Origin: Candidatus Iainarchaeum sp.
GTDB taxonomy: Archaea; Iainarchaeota; Iainarchaeia; Iainarchaeales; UBA10191
DNA: 7,379 bases
Assembly: GCA_013331925.1 (NCBI GenBank)
Contig: DUFJ01000028.1
Location: 2,386-9,764, forward strand
Direction of reading: 5' to 3'
Shown: positions 5,635 to 7,379 of the stretch, piece after piece
Position numbering within the stretch: position 1 is the first letter of the stretch
Layout: every line of letters begins with the position of its first letter
Position numbers and translations under genes: made by a program
The notes under the pieces: generated by a model
The model's input: the letters and a program-made list of their open reading frames with translations, nothing else
What the model was told of the DNA's origin: nothing
Database searches by the model: none

Positions 5635-7274
5635 GTTCTCTTTGGAAAAACCCTCGAGTGCTGCTAATGCTTGCAGTCGTATTGTTTTTCGCGCTTGTGC
5701 TCTTGTTTAAAGGCCCTGTCTTTGGGGTTGATTTTGGTGGAGGCACTTTATTCCAAATCCACCTTGCTGAAAAAGTCAGCGATTCCGCAACTAAAGAGCA
5801 AATCCGCTCCATAATACAGCAGCGCTTGGATTTTGCTGGAATGAAGGATTCAACAGTCCAGTTTGTTGGAGCTGAGTTTGTTTTTGCGCAGCTCGCTGAA
5901 ACAGACCCCCAACAGGTTGAAAGACTTGAGTCAGTGCTTTTGAAGCAGGGAAAGTTTGAGGCAATCCTGGACGGAAACCTTATTTTTTCCGGCAATGACT
6001 TCATAGACATTTCAAAAGACCCTGCAAGAGGCTATGGAGTAAAGGGTTCTTCTGGAGTTTACACCTGGACAATGCCTTTCACCTTGACTGAAAAAGCCGC
6101 AAGGCGTTTTACTGAAATGGCTTTTCACAGGTGCCAGACCTCTGGCTTTGATTCAGCAACAGGAAAAGTCCAGTACGAATGCGACAACACTTACTTCTTC
6201 CTTGACAGGCCTTCTGACTCAGTGCTCTTAATCCCAAAGGATATCTTCACTCAAGATTCTGAACTTCTTTCTGCAGGCAGCAGGAAATACAACATTCCTG
6301 CAGGATTGAAGATTGAGGAAATTTTGCTGAATTCAAGCGTTCAGTACCTTGTTGTTGACGAGAACGGCTTTGCTCCAGAGCAAGTGTCAGAACTGCAGTC
6401 CTTGGCTGGAAGCAAGCGTTTTGCAATAGTGCATCCTGAATTTCCCGCAGAATTAAGGAAAGAGCTTGAAGGCTTTGGATTTACGGTTGATGAGAGAACA
6501 GCGCCTCAAGCCTTGCCTTGGGTTTGGTTTTCCAGCGGATTAAAGGAAAGCATCAGGCTTTCTGAAAGCGTTGCAAATCTCGATCCATTTGTTCCAAGCC
6601 TTGATTCTCCGAACTTACAGGTTTACTCAAGCCTTGTGATTACTGGCTCTGCTCCAAGCTCGAGCGAGGCGCAGGATGAGTTAAAGTCTTTAAGCATTTT
6701 GCTGGAATCAGGAAGCCTGCCTGTTGCTGTGGATAACGTGAGCAAGGTTACAGTAACAGCCTCTCTTGGAAAGAGCTTTTTATACACCGTAGTCTTGATT
6801 GGATTGATCGCAGCCTTTGCTGTAGCTTTCGTCCTATTCCTGCGTTATAGGATTGCACTGCTTGTTCTCCCTATGATGTTCACTGTTTTTGCTGAAGCAG
6901 CGATCACTCTAGGCATTGCTTCACTGCTTAGCTGGCCTTTGGATTTGGCAGCGATTGCTGGAGTTGTTGCTGCAGTAGGTTATGGAGTGAACGACCAAAT
7001 CATCATCACTGACGAGTTGAAAAAGCACAAAGGGGAAGTCCTTGAAAGCACTTCTTTGGTCAACAGGGCAAAGAGGTCTTTTTTCATAATCCTTGCCGCA
7101 GCCTCTACGGTAATTGCTGTAATGCTGCCCTTGCTTTTGATAGGCCCTGGTGCAGGAATGGCCAGATTGGTTGGCTTTGCTTTCACTACAGTTGTAGGCG
7201 TGTTAGGCGGAGTCTTGATTACAAGGCCAGCATTCCAAGAGATGGCAAAAGTGATAGTTCCAAAGGCACAGTAA
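5631..7274 (+). CDS. secD: Protein-export membrane protein SecD
   Basis: SecD is the partner of SecF in the RND-like export-assisting complex. The 547-residue product has TM1 (about 9-26), the hallmark GVDFGGG (32-38), a long extracytoplasmic region (about 40-380) and five C-terminal TM segments (about 382-404, 408-431, 437-460, 484-504, 512-534). The outer region ends with the SecD signature LLESGSLPV (357-365). The TM4 motif reads AVGYGVNDQIIITDE (448-462); bacterial SecD has VDAN here, and archaeal forms, as I recall, have VD followed by another residue and Q, so N454 replaces a normally acidic residue that contributes to ion coupling in bacterial SecDF. D455 is adjacent. Two cysteines in the outer domain (C168, C184) could form a disulfide. 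The length is at the long end for archaeal SecD. The ATG overlaps the secF stop and has AAGGTG 7 nt upstream. The stop at 7274 is 5 bp from the stop of a convergent gene. Confidence 0.96.
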   Translation: MSSLWKNPRVLLMLAVVLFFALVLLFKGPVFGVDFGGGTLFQIHLAEKVSDSATKEQIRSIIQQRLDFAGMKDSTVQFVGAEFVFAQLAETDPQQVERLESVLLKQGKFEAILDGNLIFSGNDFIDISKDPARGYGVKGSSGVYTWTMPFTLTEKAARRFTEMAFHRCQTSGFDSATGKVQYECDNTYFFLDRPSDSVLLIPKDIFTQDSELLSAGSRKYNIPAGLKIEEILLNSSVQYLVVDENGFAPEQVSELQSLAGSKRFAIVHPEFPAELRKELEGFGFTVDERTAPQALPWVWFSSGLKESIRLSESVANLDPFVPSLDSPNLQVYSSLVITGSAPSSSEAQDELKSLSILLESGSLPVAVDNVSKVTVTASLGKSFLYTVVLIGLIAAFAVAFVLFLRYRIALLVLPMMFTVFAEAAITLGIASLLSWPLDLAAIAGVVAAVGYGVNDQIIITDELKKHKGEVLESTSLVNRAKRSFFIILAAASTVIAVMLPLLLIGPGAGMARLVGFAFTTVVGVLGGVLITRPAFQEMAKVIVPKAQ

Positions 7275-7279
7275 GGCGC

Positions 7280-7378
7280 TTAAATCAGCTCTTGGAAATT
7301 CTTTCCAGCAACTCTTTTTGTAAGCAAGTACCAAATGCCTAGGATGAACGCTGTCATCGCAAACCAGCTTATTGCATG
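7280..7378 (-). CDS. C-terminal end of an unidentified membrane protein (5' part outside window)
   Basis: On the minus strand a frame enters from the right edge and ends at a TAA (7282-7280) after 32 visible residues. It shows one hydrophobic, aromatic-rich segment, AISWFAMTAFILGIWYLL, then a basic KRVAGK and a short polar tail. This looks like the last transmembrane helix of an integral membrane protein with a short tail that the positive-inside rule would place in the cytoplasm. Too little is visible to name a family. It converges on secD with only 5 bp between the stops, so each transcript must end inside the opposing gene or in this very short gap. The T5 tract at 7315-7319 on the plus strand, inside this gene, is a possible secD termination site. 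Confidence 0.55.
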   Translation of the reverse strand, partial: HAISWFAMTAFILGIWYLLTKRVAGKNFQELI

Positions 7379-7379
7379 G

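Noticed and set aside
5558..6010. Minus-strand 150-codon open frame opposite the secF-secD junction
   Set aside because: Lies across two strongly supported plus-strand genes and shows only Ser-rich antisense composition.
1..7379. CRISPR array, tRNA, rRNA, insertion sequence or prophage genes
   Set aside because: No spaced direct repeats, no tRNA-like cloverleaf, no transposase or integrase motifs and no terminal inverted repeats were seen on either strand.

Overview
The window comes from an archaeon. It carries both subunits of the archaea-specific D-family DNA polymerase (DP1 and the N-terminal part of DP2), a UPF0147 protein, a NOG1-type ribosome-assembly GTPase and a SecF-SecD pair with archaeal-type motifs. 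PolD is found in Euryarchaeota, DPANN and several other archaeal lineages but not in typical Crenarchaeota. The compact gene packing, short intergenic gaps, frequent lack of Shine-Dalgarno sites and divergent sequence motifs would fit a DPANN-type genome, but the phylum cannot be fixed from this window alone.

Layout. Minus strand, read right to left from about 4484: a small basic protein of unknown function; the NOG1-like GTPase (4096-3074); the UPF0147 protein (2998-2714); PolD small subunit DP1 (2708-1206); PolD large subunit DP2 (from 1125, running off the left edge). Plus strand: secF (4552-5634) and secD (5631-7274), joined by an ATGA overlap and diverging from the small gene across a compact AT-rich promoter region. 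At the right edge the C-terminal end of a membrane protein on the minus strand converges on secD, with 5 bp between the stop codons. No gene-free stretch exceeds about 80 bp.

How the genes work together. DP1 (proofreading nuclease and scaffold) and DP2 (polymerase) form the PolD replicase. They lie downstream of a translation/ribosome-assembly GTPase and a small conserved archaeal protein, so replication and ribosome biogenesis genes may share transcripts. SecF and SecD form an auxiliary membrane complex that supports protein export through SecYEG.

I did not find an obvious new system such as a defence island, CRISPR array, mobile element or gene cassette of unknown proteins. The points worth checking are small-scale: a coding-like gene whose natural start codon appears to be ATA exactly where a leaderless transcript should begin; a perfect 10-bp inverted repeat between the DP1 and DP2 genes; substitutions at normally conserved polar or metal-binding positions in DP1 (GDxH for GHxH) and SecD (VNDQ for VDxQ); and a charged helical insertion in the outer domain of SecF.
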